DNA of 64,000 nt from the NCBI RefSeq assembly GCF_900104485.1, contig NZ_FMXQ01000002.1, positions 558,001 to 622,000 of the forward strand, given 5' to 3'. Position numbers and translations under genes: made by a program. The notes under the pieces were generated by a model. It worked only from the letters and a program-made list of their open reading frames with translations. It searched no databases and had not been told where the DNA came from. Shown here piece after piece: positions 1-10,423 of this stretch. The stretch's first letter is position 1; each line of letters opens with the position of its first letter. This DNA comes from Bauldia litoralis (GTDB lineage: Bacteria > Pseudomonadota > Alphaproteobacteria > Rhizobiales > Kaistiaceae).

Positions 1-1232
1 TCGTAAAAGGTCTGGCGGCCGAGTTGCTCGGGAAAATAGTCCTGGCCGGAAAAGGCGTCCGGCTCGTCGTGGTCGTAGCGGTAGCCGGAGCCGTAGCCCT
101 CGCCCTTCATCAGCTTGGTCGGCGCGTTGAGGATGACCTTCGGCGGCACCAGCGAGCCGCGCTCCTTGGCGACCTTCGTCGCCGCCTTGAAGGCGGTGTA
201 GACCGCGTTCGATTTCGGCGCCGTCGCCAGGTAGACGGTCGCCTCGGCCAGCGCCAGTTCGCCTTCCGGCGAGCCTAGGTAGTCGTAGGCGTCCTTGGCG
301 GCCAGCGCGACGACCATCGCCTGCGGGTCGGCAAGCCCGATATCCTCGACCGCCATGCGGACCAGCCGGCGGCCGATGTAGAGCGGCTGTTCGCCGGCGT
401 CCAGCATCCGCGCCAGGTAATAAAGCGCCGCATCCGGGTCGGAGCCGCGCACCGATTTGTGCAGCGCCGAGATCAGGTTGTAGTGGCCGTCCTGGCCCTT
501 GTCGTAGAGCGGCGCGCGGCGCTGGACGACCTGCTGCAGCCCGGCCGGATCGAAGACCTCATCCGGCCGCGCGGCCCGCCACACCTCCTCGGCGAGCGTC
601 AGCAGCGCCCTGCCGTCGCGATCGGCCATGCCGAGCAGCATCTCCCGGGCATCCGCATCGAGCGGCAGCGGCTTGCCCTCGACCTCTTCCGATCGATCGA
701 GCAGCTTCGCCAGCGCCTCTTCGTCGAGCGGCTGGAAGACCAGCACCAGCGATCGCGACAGGAGCGCCGCGTTGAGTTCGAAGGACGGGTTCTCGGTGGT
801 GGCGCCGACCAGCGTCACCGTCCCGTCCTCCATCACCGGCAGGAAGGAGTCCTGCTGGGCACGGTTGAAACGGTGTATCTCATCGACGAACAGCAGGGTG
901 CCCTTGCCCGTCTCATGGCGCGCCCGGGCCGTCTCGAACACCCGTTTCAGGTCTGCCACACCCGAAAAAACCGCCGAAATCTGCTCGAAATGCAGGTCCG
1001 TTTCGCGCGCGAGGAGCCGCGCCACGGTGGTCTTTCCGGTGCCGGGCGGGCCCCAGAAGATCAACGATCCCAACGAGTTGGTCCGCAGCATCCGGGTCAG
1101 CGCACCGTCCGGCCCAAGCAGGTGCCCCTGCCCCACCACGTCGGCAAGCGTCTCCGGCCGCAACCGATCCGCCAAAGGCCGAGGCGCCCCCCGCTCAAGC
1201 CCCGCCGCCTGGAAAAGGGTGGATCCGGTCAT
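1..1232 (-). CDS. rarA: Replication-associated recombination protein A (RarA/MgsA), 3' end beyond window
   Basis: AAA+ ATPase of the RarA/MgsA/WRNIP1 family, a clamp-loader-like protein acting at stalled replication forks. About 410 residues are visible; the C-terminus runs off the left edge (the E. coli protein is about 447 aa). The translation starts MTGSTLFQAAGLERGAPRPL and carries Walker A GPPGTGKTT, Walker B LLFVDEIHRF and the sensor stretch VTLVGATTENPSFELN. The ATG at 1232 is 26 nt after the upstream protease stop, so the two genes are probably co-transcribed. Function is by family; motif evidence is strong. Confidence 0.95.
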   Translation of the reverse strand, partial: MTGSTLFQAAGLERGAPRPLADRLRPETLADVVGQGHLLGPDGALTRMLRTNSLGSLIFWGPPGTGKTTVARLLARETDLHFEQISAVFSGVADLKRVFETARARHETGKGTLLFVDEIHRFNRAQQDSFLPVMEDGTVTLVGATTENPSFELNAALLSRSLVLVFQPLDEEALAKLLDRSEEVEGKPLPLDADAREMLLGMADRDGRALLTLAEEVWRAARPDEVFDPAGLQQVVQRRAPLYDKGQDGHYNLISALHKSVRGSDPDAALYYLARMLDAGEQPLYIGRRLVRMAVEDIGLADPQAMVVALAAKDAYDYLGSPEGELALAEATVYLATAPKSNAVYTAFKAATKVAKERGSLVPPKVILNAPTKLMKGEGYGSGYRYDHDEPDAFSGQDYFPEQLGRQTFY

Positions 1233-1258
1233 CGGGGTTTTGCGCGCATTTTCAGGGC

Positions 1259-2674
1259 CTAGCCGCGGAACCGGGTGCGGATCGTCCGACCGTTGCGTTC
1301 GATGGCGATTTCCCAGGTTCTCAGCCGTGCGGAGCAGGCGTCCTCGAGCGTCCGGGTCGTGTCGATCGGCCGGCCATTGACCTCAAGCACCACGTCACCG
1401 GGCACCAGGCCGGCCTCGGCCGCGGCCGACCCGTCGGCGACAAGGGCGACGATGACGCCCTCCGTGTTGCCGTCATGCGCCAGTTCCTCAGCGACAGCCG
1501 GCGACAGGTTGACGACTCGCGCGCCGGCCAGCGGCGACATGCCGCCGATCTCGATCTCGTCGCGCGGCACCGTCTCCGGCGCTCCCTCGAGCGGCAGCGT
1601 CGCGGCGTATTGCTTTCCGTCCCGAAGGACGCCGATGCGCGCCTCGGTGCCGATCCCCTTGGTCGCGAGCCGATAATTGAAGGCCGACGGATCGTCGATC
1701 GCCACGTCGTCGATCGACAGCACGAGATCGCCGGTCGTCAGCCCGGCGCGCGCCCCGGGACTGCCCTTGCGGACATCGACGACCAGCGCGCCACGCGGCC
1801 GCGACAGGCCGAGCCCCTCGGCAATGTCGGGCGTCACGGCCTGAAGCCGGACGCCGATCCACGGCATGCGGACGTGTGCCCCGCTCTCGGCCGAACGCGC
1901 AACGACTTGCACCATGTTCGAGGGAATGGCGAAGCCGATGCCGCTGGAATCGCCGGTGCGGGAGAAGATCGCCGTGTTGATGCCGACCAGACCGCCATTC
2001 ATGTCGATCAAGGCCCCGCCGGAATTGCCCGGGTTGATCGCCGCATCGGTCTGGATGAAGAACTGGTAGTCGGAAATGCCGACCTTGGTCCGGGCGAGCG
2101 CCGAGACAATGCCGCTCGTCACCGTCTGCCCGACGCCGAAGGGGTCGCCGATCGCCAGGACCAGGTCGCCGACTTCAAGCTCGTCGGAATCGGCAAATTC
2201 CAGGAACGGCAGCGTCCCCTCGAAGTCCCTGATCCGCAGCACCGCGAGGTCGGTGCGTTCGTCCGTCAGGATCACGTCGCAGTCGAATTCCCGCCGGTCG
2301 GCGAGCGCCACCTTGATCTCGCTCGCCTTGGCGATGACGTGGTGGTTGGTGACGATGATGCCGGTCGAATCGATGATGACGCCGGAACCGAGCGACCGCT
2401 GGACGCGCTGGGTCGGCCCACCGAAGCTCCGTCCGCCAAAGAAGCGCCGGAAGAACGGGTCATCAAGGAACGGCGATTGCTGCTGGACGACCCGCGACGC
2501 GTAGACATTGACCACGGCCGGGGCAACGCGCTTGACGATCGGCGCGAAGGACAGCTTGATCTCCGCAATGTCCTCCGGGACCTGGCGCTGCTCGGCCGAT
2601 ACCGGGCCATGCAGCCAGCCCACAAGAAATGCCGTAGCGACCATCGCCGCAAACCGATTCACCCGTCCTTTCAT
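1259..2674 (-). CDS. DegP/DegQ-family periplasmic serine endoprotease (HtrA)
   Basis: Periplasmic trypsin-like protease/chaperone of about 471 aa. A signal peptide ends near VSA|EQ (residue 27). The catalytic triad is visible as His112 (TNHHVI), Asp142 (RTDLAVL) and Ser218 (GNSGGAL). Two PDZ domains follow, roughly residues 270-360 and 375-465. The reading frame could begin at a GTG at 2698, but that would place the ribosome site GAGGAG inside the gene; ATG 2674 sits 12 nt after GAGGAG and opens directly into the signal peptide, so it is preferred. The gene lies just beyond the terminator of the ribosomal operon and upstream of rarA. DegP and DegQ cannot be told apart from sequence alone. Confidence 0.93.
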   Translation of the reverse strand: MKGRVNRFAAMVATAFLVGWLHGPVSAEQRQVPEDIAEIKLSFAPIVKRVAPAVVNVYASRVVQQQSPFLDDPFFRRFFGGRSFGGPTQRVQRSLGSGVIIDSTGIIVTNHHVIAKASEIKVALADRREFDCDVILTDERTDLAVLRIRDFEGTLPFLEFADSDELEVGDLVLAIGDPFGVGQTVTSGIVSALARTKVGISDYQFFIQTDAAINPGNSGGALIDMNGGLVGINTAIFSRTGDSSGIGFAIPSNMVQVVARSAESGAHVRMPWIGVRLQAVTPDIAEGLGLSRPRGALVVDVRKGSPGARAGLTTGDLVLSIDDVAIDDPSAFNYRLATKGIGTEARIGVLRDGKQYAATLPLEGAPETVPRDEIEIGGMSPLAGARVVNLSPAVAEELAHDGNTEGVIVALVADGSAAAEAGLVPGDVVLEVNGRPIDTTRTLEDACSARLRTWEIAIERNGRTIRTRFRG

Positions 2675-2786
2675 CGTTGGAAGTCTCTCCTCGAACACTC
2701 AATGCCTTGGGTGAAATGCTACATCAAATGGGCAAGGCCGTGACACGCCTTCTGCCTGGGACGGTACGAAAACAGTCGCCGAAACG

Positions 2787-2814
2787 AAAAAGGGCGGCTC
2801 AGAGCCGCCCTTTT
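2787..2814 (-). terminator. Intrinsic terminator after rplQ
   Basis: GGGCGGC (2792-2798) pairs with GCCGCCC (2804-2810) around a 5-nt loop, with A5 on one side and T4 on the other. Read on the minus strand, the stem is followed by TTTTT. It lies 26 nt past the rplQ stop and ends the rpsM-rpsK-rpoA-rplQ transcript; the flanking A/T runs could also let it work in the other direction. Confidence 0.85.
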
Positions 2815-2839
2815 CAAATCCCGTCGAACCCGACGCGAA

Positions 2840-3268
2840 TCAGGCCATCGCCTCCGCGTTGGCTTCGTTCTCCGCGTGGCGCGCACGATCCTCGGCGCCC
2901 TTGGCCTCCGGATCCCGATCGACAAACTCGATCACCGCGACCGGTGCGCTGTCGCCATAGCGGAAGCCCGCCTTGAGCACCCGCGTATAACCGCCAGCCC
3001 GCTCCTTGTAGCGCGGTCCGATGGTGTCAAAGAGCTTCTTCACGGTGCCGAGATCGCGCAGTTGCGCAATCGCCTGACGCCGGGCATGCAGGTCGCCCCG
3101 CTTGGCCAGCGTGACAAGCTTCTCGACAACCGGCCTCAGGTCCTTGGCCTTCGGCAGGGTCGTGACGATCTGTTCGTGCTGAATAAGCGATGCCGCCATG
3201 TTGGAGAACATCGCCATCCGGTGGCTGGACGACCGATTCAGCTTTCGGCCTGATTTACGGTGGCGCAT
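2840..3268 (-). CDS. rplQ: 50S ribosomal protein L17
   Basis: Large-subunit protein L17, 142 aa, starting [17 protein letters not shown] as in other bacteria. The C-terminal tail after [12 protein letters not shown] is acidic and Ala-rich, a common alphaproteobacterial extension. It is the last gene of the rpsM-rpsK-rpoA-rplQ group, 36 nt after rpoA, and is followed by an intrinsic terminator. Confidence 0.98.
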   Translation of the reverse strand: MRHRKSGRKLNRSSSHRMAMFSNMAASLIQHEQIVTTLPKAKDLRPVVEKLVTLAKRGDLHARRQAIAQLRDLGTVKKLFDTIGPRYKERAGGYTRVLKAGFRYGDSAPVAVIEFVDRDPEAKGAEDRARHAENEANAEAMA

Positions 3269-3304
3269 GGCGCTCTCCCAATACGACGCGGCGAGATGCC
3301 GTGC

Positions 3305-4321
3305 TCAATAATGCTCTTCGTAACGCTTGGCCAGCTCGTCGATATTCTCCGGCGGCCAATTGGCGACTTCCATGCCGAGATGGAGACCCATCTGGGCAAG
3401 AACTTCCTTGATCTCGTTCAGCGACTTACGACCAAAGTTGGGCGTACGCAACATCTCGCCTTCGGTCTTCTGAATCAGGTCGCCGATGTAGACGATGTTG
3501 TCGTTCTTCAGGCAGTTGGCCGAACGAACCGAAAGCTCGAGCTCGTCGACCTTCTTGAGAAGCGCGGGATTGAAGGCGAGTTCCGGGATCGTGACCTCGG
3601 CGGTCTCCTTCTCCGGCTCCTCGAAGTTGACGAAGATCGACAGCTGGTCCTGAAGAATGCGGGCCGCCAGGGCGACCGCATCGTCGGCACGCACCGAACC
3701 GTCCGTCTCGACCGTCAGGGTCAGCTTGTCGTAGTCGAGAACCTGACCTTCGCGGGTGTTCTCAATGCGATAGGAGACCTTCTTGACCGGCGAATAGAGG
3801 CTGTCGACCGGGATCAGGCCGATCGGCGCATCTTCCGGGCGATTGCGGTCGGCAGTAACGTAGCCCTTGCCGATATCGACCGTGAACTCCATCCGGATCT
3901 CCGTGCCCTCGTCGAGCGTGCACAGCACGAGATCGGGGTTGAGGATCTCGATGTCCGAGACGGTCTGGATATCGCCGGCAGTGACGATGCCCGGCCCCTG
4001 CTTGCGCACGACCATCCGCTTCGGGCCTTCGCCCTGCATCTTGATCGCGATTTCCTTGATGTTCAGGACGATATCGGTGACGTCCTCACGCACGCCGCCG
4101 ATCGACGAGAATTCGTGCAGAACGCCGTCGATCTGCACGGCCTTGACGGCCGCGCCCTGGAGCGAGGAAAGCAGCACGCGGCGGAGCGCATTGCCGAGGG
4201 TCAGGCCGAAGCCACGCTCGAGCGGCTCGGCGACGACCGTGGCGAAGCGCTTGGCATCCGGGCCAGCGGAAATGTCGAGCTTGTTCGGTTTGATAAGCTC
4301 TTGCCAGTTTTTTTGGATCAT
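3305..4321 (-). CDS. rpoA: DNA-directed RNA polymerase subunit alpha
   Basis: RNA polymerase alpha, 338 aa. The N-terminal dimerisation domain (about residues 1-235) contains [20 protein letters not shown], and the C-terminal domain (about 250-338) contains [11 protein letters not shown] and [16 protein letters not shown], the part that contacts UP elements and activators. The frame is open upstream to 4384, but ATG 4321 ([15 protein letters not shown]) is the conserved start. It lies between rpsK and rplQ, as in most bacteria. Confidence 0.98.
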   Translation of the reverse strand: MIQKNWQELIKPNKLDISAGPDAKRFATVVAEPLERGFGLTLGNALRRVLLSSLQGAAVKAVQIDGVLHEFSSIGGVREDVTDIVLNIKEIAIKMQGEGPKRMVVRKQGPGIVTAGDIQTVSDIEILNPDLVLCTLDEGTEIRMEFTVDIGKGYVTADRNRPEDAPIGLIPVDSLYSPVKKVSYRIENTREGQVLDYDKLTLTVETDGSVRADDAVALAARILQDQLSIFVNFEEPEKETAEVTIPELAFNPALLKKVDELELSVRSANCLKNDNIVYIGDLIQKTEGEMLRTPNFGRKSLNEIKEVLAQMGLHLGMEVANWPPENIDELAKRYEEHY

Positions 4322-4437
4322 GAGCCTCGTCCTTTCGGGTTTTGCCGCCTTGGAAGGAAGGCGGAGCAGCGGCTGTGTTGCCACGGCCGCGCTGGAGCGG
4401 AATGTTGCGGTACGTCGGCTATCGCCGACGAAAGGCC

Positions 4438-4827
4438 CTAGACGCGACGGCGCTTGCGCGGCCGGCAGCCATTGTGGGCAATCGGCGTCACGTCGCGAAT
4501 CGAGGTGATGGTGAAACCACCCGACTGGAGGGCCCGCAGCGCCGACTCACGTCCCGAACCGGGCCCCGAAACCTCGACTTCCAGCGTCTTGACGCCGTGC
4601 TCGGCAGCCTTCTTGCCGGCATCCTCCGCCGCCATCTGGGCGGCATAGGGGGTCGACTTGCGCGAACCCTTGAACCCCATCAAACCAGCCGACGACCACG
4701 AGATCGCGTTGCCCTGGGCATCGGTGATCGTGATCATGGTGTTGTTGAAGCTGGAATTCACATGCGCCACACCGGAAATGATGTTTTTCCGCTCACGGCG
4801 GCGCACCCGGGTTGCATCCTTCGCCAT
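4438..4827 (-). CDS. rpsK: 30S ribosomal protein S11
   Basis: Small-subunit platform protein S11, 129 aa from ATG 4827 ([16 protein letters not shown]). The conserved stretch [16 protein letters not shown] and the basic C-terminus [11 protein letters not shown] are present. The longer open frame to 4866 adds a non-conserved leader and is not used here. It follows rpsM by 136 nt and precedes rpoA. Confidence 0.98.
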   Translation of the reverse strand: MAKDATRVRRRERKNIISGVAHVNSSFNNTMITITDAQGNAISWSSAGLMGFKGSRKSTPYAAQMAAEDAGKKAAEHGVKTLEVEVSGPGSGRESALRALQSGGFTITSIRDVTPIAHNGCRPRKRRRV

Positions 4828-4963
4828 TTTCGACCTTTCGAGCTCCACCCGTCTCGCGGGTGACAATCCTGAGAGCCTTTCGGCCCCTTTACGTCAGCGC
4901 GTCACACCGGCATCCGCGGAAGCGGGCCATGGCCCGCCGCGATCCGGCATCCTCGCCGCGTGA

Positions 4964-5332
4964 TTACTTCTTCTTGCCTGCGATCGGCTTCGCCGGGCCC
5001 TTGCGGGTCCGTGCATTGGTATGGGTCCGCTGACCGCGAACCGGCAGACCGCGACGATGACGGAGGCCCCGGTAGCAGCCAAGATCCATCAGCCGCTTGA
5101 TATTCATCGCGACATCGCGGCGAAGATCGCCCTCGACCATGTAGTCGCGATCGATGGTTTCGCGAATCTGCATGACTTCCGAGTCAGTCAGTTCATTCAC
5201 CCGCCGGCTTTCGGGGACATTGCACTTGTCAATGACCTCCTTGGCCTTGGTCTGACCGATGCCGTGGATGTACTGAAGCGCGATCACGACTCGCTTGTTC
5301 GTTGGGATATTGACACCTGCGATACGGGCCAC
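4964..5332 (-). CDS. rpsM: 30S ribosomal protein S13
   Basis: Head protein S13, 122 aa ([20 protein letters not shown]), with the helix-hairpin-helix [10 protein letters not shown] and the basic tail [18 protein letters not shown] that reaches tRNA and 16S rRNA. The start follows AGAGGAGAGCGAGC. A promoter and a long leader lie just upstream, so it heads the alpha operon. No rpmJ (L36) or rpsD (S4) accompanies it, as is usual in alphaproteobacteria. Confidence 0.98.
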   Translation of the reverse strand: MARIAGVNIPTNKRVVIALQYIHGIGQTKAKEVIDKCNVPESRRVNELTDSEVMQIRETIDRDYMVEGDLRRDVAMNIKRLMDLGCYRGLRHRRGLPVRGQRTHTNARTRKGPAKPIAGKKK

Positions 5333-5420
5333 GCTCGCTCTCCTCTTGTCGACCGTTCAATAGAAACAGCCGAAAAACCAATTACTTCACCAAACCGTCC
5401 GGGCAACGCAGAAACCGGCC

Positions 5421-5448
5421 CCGGTTCACCTTGTCTCAGGTCAACCGG
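5421..5448 (-). other. Stem-loop in the rpsM leader
   Basis: CCGGTT plus ACCT pairs with AGGT plus AACCGG, interrupted by a C opposite C, around a 6-nt loop (10 paired bases). It lies about 90 nt before the rpsM start and downstream of the predicted promoter, so it would be in the 5' untranslated RNA. No U-run follows it on the minus strand, so it is not an intrinsic terminator. Confidence 0.5.
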
Positions 5449-5483
5449 CACCGCTACTCTGAAATATTCAGAATTCGTGCCGG

Positions 5484-5512
5484 TAGATAGCCATTCAGCG
5501 GCTTGACGTCAA
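5484..5512 (-). promoter_or_regulatory. Predicted promoter of the rpsM-rpsK-rpoA-rplQ operon
   Basis: On the minus strand TTGACG (5507-5512) and TATCTA (5484-5489) are separated by exactly 17 bp, a strong housekeeping-sigma match. It lies in the 196-bp gap between adk and rpsM, giving a leader of about 145 nt. Confidence 0.65.
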
Positions 5513-5528
5513 CTCCAAGCCGTATTCT

Positions 5529-6104
5529 TCACGCCTCGACCAGCGACTGAACATGCCGGTCGATCAACGCTGCAACCTCATCCATCGTCCCCATTCCGTC
5601 GACCGAAACCAGCACGCCCTTGCGGCGGTAATGGTCGGCGACGGGCGCCGTCTGCTTCCGATAGACCTCAAGACGCTTGGCGGTCGACTGATCGTCGCCA
5701 CGCGTGCCACCGGTCTCCTTCGAGCGTCCCGCGATACGATCGATGAGAACCTGCTCGTCGACCTTGATCTCGATGATCGCATCGAGGGCCAGATCGCGCT
5801 GGTCGAGGAGCGTATCGAGCGCCTCGGCCTGGGCAACGGTCCTCGGGAATCCATCGAGGATGAAACCCTTCGAAGATCCCGGCTCATCCAGACGCTCGGC
5901 GATGATCTCGATCATCACATCGTCAGGCACCAGGTCACCGCGATCCATGATCGCCTTTGCCTTGCTGCCGACCGGCGTGCCGGCCGCCGCGGAGGCGCGC
6001 AGCATGTCACCCGTCGAAAGCTGAACGATGCCGTATTTCTCGACCAGGCGCTGGGCCTGGGTCCCCTTGCCGGCGCCGGGTGGCCCCAGCAGTATCAACC
6101 TCAT
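5529..6104 (-). CDS. adk: Adenylate kinase (short form)
   Basis: Cytosolic ATP:AMP phosphotransferase, 191 aa. P-loop [10 protein letters not shown] is at residues 7-16, the AMP-binding stretch LSTGDMLR follows, and [17 protein letters not shown] is typical. The LID is the short type ([13 protein letters not shown]) rather than the longer, often zinc-binding LID of E. coli, which explains the length of 191 rather than about 214 aa. Its ATG overlaps the secY stop by 4 nt, implying translational coupling. Confidence 0.98.
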   Translation of the reverse strand: MRLILLGPPGAGKGTQAQRLVEKYGIVQLSTGDMLRASAAAGTPVGSKAKAIMDRGDLVPDDVMIEIIAERLDEPGSSKGFILDGFPRTVAQAEALDTLLDQRDLALDAIIEIKVDEQVLIDRIAGRSKETGGTRGDDQSTAKRLEVYRKQTAPVADHYRRKGVLVSVDGMGTMDEVAALIDRHVQSLVEA

Positions 6105-7432
6105 CTCGACCGCCCCCTCAGCTTCGACTTCTTGACCAGCCCCTCATACTGATGCGCGAGGAGATGGCCCTGAACCTGCGCCACCGTGTCCATGGTCACG
6201 CTGACCACGATCAGCAGCGAAGTACCACCGAAGTAGAACGGCACGCCGGCGTAGCTGATCAGGAACTCAGGCAGCAGGCACACGGCGACCAGGTAAAGCG
6301 CGCCGAGAACCGTGATCCGGCTGAGAACGTAGTCGATATATTCGGCAGTCTTGGCGCCGGGGCGGATGCCCGGAATGAAGCCGCCGTGCTTCTTCAGGTT
6401 GTCAGCCGTGTCGGTCGGGTTGAAGACGACGGCGGTGTAGAAGAAGGCGAAGAAGCCTATCAAGCCTGCATAGAACAGCATGTAGAGCGGCTGGCCGTGG
6501 CCGAGCAGCGCCGTCACGGTCGTCAGCCACTCCGGCCCCTGCCCCGCCGAGAAGCTGGCCAGGGTGACCGGCAGCAGCAGCAGCGAGGATGCGAAGATCG
6601 GCGGAATCACACCCGCGGTATTCAGCTTCAGCGGCAGGTGCGAGGAATCACCCTGGAACATCCGGTTGCCGACCTGGCGCTTCGGATACTGGATCAGCAG
6701 GCGCCGCTGGGCGCGCTCGACGAACACGATGAACGCGATGACGGCAACCGCCATCACGCCGACGGCGAGGATCAGGAAGGTCGACAGCGCACCTTCGCGA
6801 CCAAGTTCGAGTGTGCCGACAAAGGCACTCGGCAGGTTGGCGACGATGCCCGAGAAGATGATCAGCGAAATGCCGTTGCCGATGCCGCGGCTAGTGATCT
6901 GCTCGCCCAGCCACATCAGGAACATCGTTCCGCCCGTGAGCGTGATGACCGTCGTCAGCCGGAAGAACATGCCCGGGTCTACGACGATGTTGGTGCCGCC
7001 CTCGAGGCCGACCGCGATCCCGTAGGACTGCAGGACGGCGAGGATGACCGTGCCGTAGCGGGTGTACTGGTTGATGACCTTCCGGCCCTGCTCGCCTTCC
7101 TTCTTCAACTGCTCAAGCGTCGGAACGATCGAGGTCAGAAGCTGGATGATGATCGAGGCGGAGATATACGGCATGATGCCGAGCGCGAAGATCGCCATGC
7201 GACCGACCGCGCCACCGGCGAACATGTTGAACATGCCGAGCAGGCCGGCCGAATTGGCGTTGAACGCCTGGGCCAGCGCGTCCGGGTTGATACCGGGCAG
7301 CGGAATATAGGTGCCGAGGCGATAGATCAGCAGCGCACCCAGCGTGAACCAGATGCGCTTCTTCAGCGCTTCCGCCTTGGCGAAGGCGCCAAAGTTCAGA
7401 TTGGCTGCGAGTTGTTCTGCCGCCGATGCCAT
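6101..7432 (-). CDS. secY: Protein translocase subunit SecY
   Basis: Central channel of the Sec translocon in the inner membrane, 443 aa with about ten membrane segments. Typical stretches are [34 protein letters not shown] and [20 protein letters not shown]. It follows rplO in the spc operon and is coupled to adk by an ATGA overlap. Partner genes in the window: secE at 36098. Confidence 0.98.
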   Translation of the reverse strand: MASAAEQLAANLNFGAFAKAEALKKRIWFTLGALLIYRLGTYIPLPGINPDALAQAFNANSAGLLGMFNMFAGGAVGRMAIFALGIMPYISASIIIQLLTSIVPTLEQLKKEGEQGRKVINQYTRYGTVILAVLQSYGIAVGLEGGTNIVVDPGMFFRLTTVITLTGGTMFLMWLGEQITSRGIGNGISLIIFSGIVANLPSAFVGTLELGREGALSTFLILAVGVMAVAVIAFIVFVERAQRRLLIQYPKRQVGNRMFQGDSSHLPLKLNTAGVIPPIFASSLLLLPVTLASFSAGQGPEWLTTVTALLGHGQPLYMLFYAGLIGFFAFFYTAVVFNPTDTADNLKKHGGFIPGIRPGAKTAEYIDYVLSRITVLGALYLVAVCLLPEFLISYAGVPFYFGGTSLLIVVSVTMDTVAQVQGHLLAHQYEGLVKKSKLRGRSR

Positions 7433-7451
7433 GGGTTCTGTCCTTTCGGCC

Positions 7452-7931
7452 CTACTCGGCCGACTTGGTTTCCGCCCCGAGGATCTTCACCGAACCGCCG
7501 GCCTTCTCGACCGCCGCGATTGCAGGCTTCGACGCACCGGCGATCTCGAACGACACCGCCGCCTTCAGTTCACCATTGCCCAGCAGCCGGACACCGTCCC
7601 TGAGCTGGCGCACGAGGCCGGCCGCCTTGAGCGACTCGACCGTGACCGGCGCCTTGGCGTCGAGCTTGCCGGCGTCGATCGCTTCCTGGACGCGACCGAG
7701 GCTGATCTCGCTGAACTTCTTGGCGAAGATGTTGGTGAAGCCGCGCTTCGGCAGCCGCCGATGCAGCGGCATCTGGCCGCCCTCGAAGCCCTTGATGGCG
7801 ACGCCCGACCGGGACTTCTGCCCCTTGACGCCGCGACCGCCGGTCTTGCCCTTGCCCGAGCCGATGCCCCGGCCAACGCGCATGCGCTTCTTGGTAGCGC
7901 CGTCGACGTCGCTGATCTCGTTGAGCTTCAT
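7452..7931 (-). CDS. rplO: 50S ribosomal protein L15
   Basis: L15, 159 aa, beginning [32 protein letters not shown] in pieces typical of the family: a Gly/Lys-rich N-terminus that penetrates 23S rRNA and a globular C-terminal part ending in [10 protein letters not shown]. It lies between rpmD (4-nt gap) and secY (19-nt gap) as in the standard spc operon. Confidence 0.98.
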   Translation of the reverse strand: MKLNEISDVDGATKKRMRVGRGIGSGKGKTGGRGVKGQKSRSGVAIKGFEGGQMPLHRRLPKRGFTNIFAKKFSEISLGRVQEAIDAGKLDAKAPVTVESLKAAGLVRQLRDGVRLLGNGELKAAVSFEIAGASKPAIAAVEKAGGSVKILGAETKSAE

Positions 7932-7935
7932 TGTC

Positions 7936-8127
7936 TTACTTTCCTTCCTCGACGACGCGGACGAGGTGGCTGACCTTGGCGATCATGCCGCGCACTGCCG
8001 GCGTGTCCTCGAGGACCCTGCGCCGATGCATCTTGTTCAGGCCGAGACCGACCAGCGTCGCCCGCTGATCCTTCGGGCGGCGGATCGGGCTACCGGTCTG
8101 CTCGACTGTTACGGTTTTTGCGGCCAT
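7936..8127 (-). CDS. rpmD: 50S ribosomal protein L30
   Basis: L30, 63 aa. The core [20 protein letters not shown] and [17 protein letters not shown] are family-typical. It sits between rpsE and rplO. Length matches the bacterial short form. Confidence 0.97.
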   Translation of the reverse strand: MAAKTVTVEQTGSPIRRPKDQRATLVGLGLNKMHRRRVLEDTPAVRGMIAKVSHLVRVVEEGK

Positions 8128-8147
8128 GTCCTTGTCCTCAAAACTTC

Positions 8148-8717
8148 TCAGGCTTCAGCCGGCTCGGGATCGACATCGGCGCGACGCGCCTGGAGTGCCG
8201 ACACCTTGAGACCACGACGCGCGGCAACACCACGCGGGCTGTCTTCCTTCTTCAGCGCCTCGAAGGTCGCCCGCACCATGTTGTACGGGTTCGAGGACCC
8301 GAACGACTTGGCGACGACATCCTGGACACCCAGCGTCTCGAACACGGCGCGCATCGGGCCGCCGGCGATGATGCCGGTACCGGCTGGCGCTGCCCTGCAG
8401 ATCACCTTGCCCGCGCCATGACGTCCGCTCACATCATGGTGAAGTGTCCGCCCCTCGCGCAGCGGCACCCGCAGCATGGTCCGCTTGGCCGACTCAGTCG
8501 CCTTGCGGATGGCTTCGGGAACTTCCCTCGCCTTGCCATGGCCGAAGCCGACACGACCCTTCTGGTCGCCGACGACGACCAGAGCCGCGAAGCCGAAGCG
8601 ACGCCCACCCTTGACGACCTTGGCCACTCGGTTGATGTGGACAAGCTTGTCGACGAACTCGCTGTCGCGGTCGTCCCTGCCACGCCTGTCCCGGCTGCGT
8701 TCGCGCTCTCGTGCCAT
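8148..8717 (-). CDS. rpsE: 30S ribosomal protein S5
   Basis: S5, 189 aa, with the double-stranded RNA-binding domain ([19 protein letters not shown]) followed by the S5 C-terminal domain ([22 protein letters not shown]). An Arg/Asp-rich N-terminal extension ([18 protein letters not shown]) is common in alphaproteobacteria. Involved in decoding fidelity and mRNA entry. Confidence 0.98.
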   Translation of the reverse strand: MARERERSRDRRGRDDRDSEFVDKLVHINRVAKVVKGGRRFGFAALVVVGDQKGRVGFGHGKAREVPEAIRKATESAKRTMLRVPLREGRTLHHDVSGRHGAGKVICRAAPAGTGIIAGGPMRAVFETLGVQDVVAKSFGSSNPYNMVRATFEALKKEDSPRGVAARRGLKVSALQARRADVDPEPAEA

Positions 8718-8770
8718 ATTCGTTCCGTTGGTCCGATATTGTTGTCGAGGTCCGGCGGTTCAAGCCGTCT

Positions 8771-9127
8771 TCAGAAATTCAGTCCGCCCTCACGGGCGCC
8801 ATCGGCCAGTGCCTTCACACGACCGTGATAGAGATAACGTCCGCGATCGAAGACAACGTCCTTGATCCCGGCGGCGGCAGCGCGCTCGGCCAGCAGCTTG
8901 CCGACCTCCGTCGCGGCAGCCACGTCGGCGCCCGTCTTCAGCTTCTCGCGCAGGTCTTTATCCAGCGAGGAAGCCGCAGCAACCGTCTTTCCACCGAGGT
9001 CGTCGATGACCTGGGCGTAGATGTGCTTTGACGAGCGAAACACGGACAGCCGCGTACGACCATTGGCCGCCTTGCGAATAGCACGTCTGACGCGGGCAGC
9101 CCGCCGATCTGTAGAGTTTTTTGCCAT
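8771..9127 (-). CDS. rplR: 50S ribosomal protein L18
   Basis: L18, 118 aa, binds 5S rRNA in the central protuberance. Basic N-terminus [20 protein letters not shown], then [18 protein letters not shown] and the C-terminal [23 protein letters not shown] are typical. It follows rplF by 11 nt. Confidence 0.98.
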   Translation of the reverse strand: MAKNSTDRRAARVRRAIRKAANGRTRLSVFRSSKHIYAQVIDDLGGKTVAAASSLDKDLREKLKTGADVAAATEVGKLLAERAAAAGIKDVVFDRGRYLYHGRVKALADGAREGGLNF

Positions 9128-9138
9128 GACGTCGCTCG

Positions 9139-9672
9139 CTACTTCTTCTTGCCTTCCTTGCGGTGGATGGTTTCCTCCGCGTATTTAATACCCTTACCCT
9201 TGTAGGGCTCAGGCTTGCGAAACTGCCGGATCTCCGCCGCGATCTGGCCGACACGCTGCTTGTCGGTTCCAGAAATGACGATTTCCGTCGGCTTCGGCGT
9301 CTCAATCTTGATCCCCTGGGGGATCGGATACAGCACTTCATGGCTGTAGCCGACGCTGAGCTGCAGGTTGGAGCCCTGGATCGCGGCGCGATAGCCGACG
9401 CCGTTGATCTCCAGCTTGCGCTCGAAGCCCTTGGTAACGCCCTCGACGAGGTTGGCGACCATGGTCCGCGACAATCCCCAGGCCGCGCGAGCCCGATTGG
9501 ACTCGCTGCGCGGCTTGATGGAGATCATGCCATCGTCCATGACGACATCGACATCATCGGTCGCCAGAAAGGCGAGTTCGCCCTTCGGACCCTTGACCGA
9601 GACCTTCTGTCCGTCAATCGAAGCAGTCACCCCCTGAGGGACCTCGACCGCCTTCTTACCAATTCGCGACAT
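9139..9672 (-). CDS. rplF: 50S ribosomal protein L6
   Basis: L6, 177 aa, near the sarcin-ricin loop. Start [16 protein letters not shown], middle [19 protein letters not shown], and C-terminal [21 protein letters not shown] all match the family, showing the two duplicated L6 domains. Confidence 0.98.
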   Translation of the reverse strand: MSRIGKKAVEVPQGVTASIDGQKVSVKGPKGELAFLATDDVDVVMDDGMISIKPRSESNRARAAWGLSRTMVANLVEGVTKGFERKLEINGVGYRAAIQGSNLQLSVGYSHEVLYPIPQGIKIETPKPTEIVISGTDKQRVGQIAAEIRQFRKPEPYKGKGIKYAEETIHRKEGKKK

Positions 9673-9699
9673 TTCACAACTTCCCGTTTGCGGCCTTCA

Positions 9700-10095
9700 T
9701 CAGAAGACGCGGCAAAGCACCTCGCCCCCGACATTCTGGTCGCGGGCATCGGAGTCAGACAAAACGCCCTTCGGCGTCGACAGGATCGACACACCGAGGC
9801 CACTGGCGACCCGCGGAATCGTGCGGACCGACGAATAGACCCGGCGACCCGGCCGCGAAACCCTCTGGATCTCGCGGATGACCGGCACCCCGTCGTAATA
9901 TTTCAGCTCGATCCGCAGCTCGGAGCGGCCGTCTTCCTCGACGGCCTCGTAGCCGCGGATATAGCCCTCGGACTGCAGCACCTCGAGCACGCTCTCGCGC
10001 AGCTTGGAGGCCGGAGTCGAAACTGAAGACTTCTTCCGCATCTGCGCGTTGCGGATGCGGGTCAACATATCGCCGATCGGATCGGATATCGTCAT
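9700..10095 (-). CDS. rpsH: 30S ribosomal protein S8
   Basis: S8, 131 aa from ATG 10095 ([20 protein letters not shown]). The open frame to 10173 adds a non-conserved leader overlapping rpsN and is rejected. C-terminal [20 protein letters not shown] and GGEVLCRVF are typical. In enterics S8 regulates the spc operon; whether it does so here cannot be seen. Confidence 0.98.
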   Translation of the reverse strand: MTISDPIGDMLTRIRNAQMRKKSSVSTPASKLRESVLEVLQSEGYIRGYEAVEEDGRSELRIELKYYDGVPVIREIQRVSRPGRRVYSSVRTIPRVASGLGVSILSTPKGVLSDSDARDQNVGGEVLCRVF

Positions 10096-10111
10096 CGCGT
10101 TTCGCTCTCTG

Positions 10112-10417
10112 TTACCAGCTCGACTTGACCAGGCCAGGGACCAAGCCCTGCGAGCCCAACTCACGAAGCGCAATGCGCGACATCTTGAGCTTGCGGTAGA
10201 AACCGCGCGGCCGACCGGAAATCTCGCAACGGTTGCGGATGCGCACCGGCGACGAGTTGCGCGGAAGCTCGGCGAGCTTCATGCGCGCCTGGAACCGCTC
10301 CTCGAGCGACAGGCTCTCGTCGCGCGCCTGAGTCTTCAACTCGGCGCGCTTCTCGGCATAGCGGGCCGCCATGGCGCGCCGCTTCTTGTTTCGCTCGATC
10401 GAGCTGGTCTTTGCCAT
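10112..10417 (-). CDS. rpsN: 30S ribosomal protein S14 (zinc-independent type)
   Basis: S14, 101 aa ([20 protein letters not shown]). The C-terminal [27 protein letters not shown] keeps one Cys but lacks the CXXC pair, so this is the long, zinc-independent form. It lies between rplE and rpsH. Confidence 0.98.
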   Translation of the reverse strand: MAKTSSIERNKKRRAMAARYAEKRAELKTQARDESLSLEERFQARMKLAELPRNSSPVRIRNRCEISGRPRGFYRKLKMSRIALRELGSQGLVPGLVKSSW

Positions 10418-10423
10418 CGTGGC

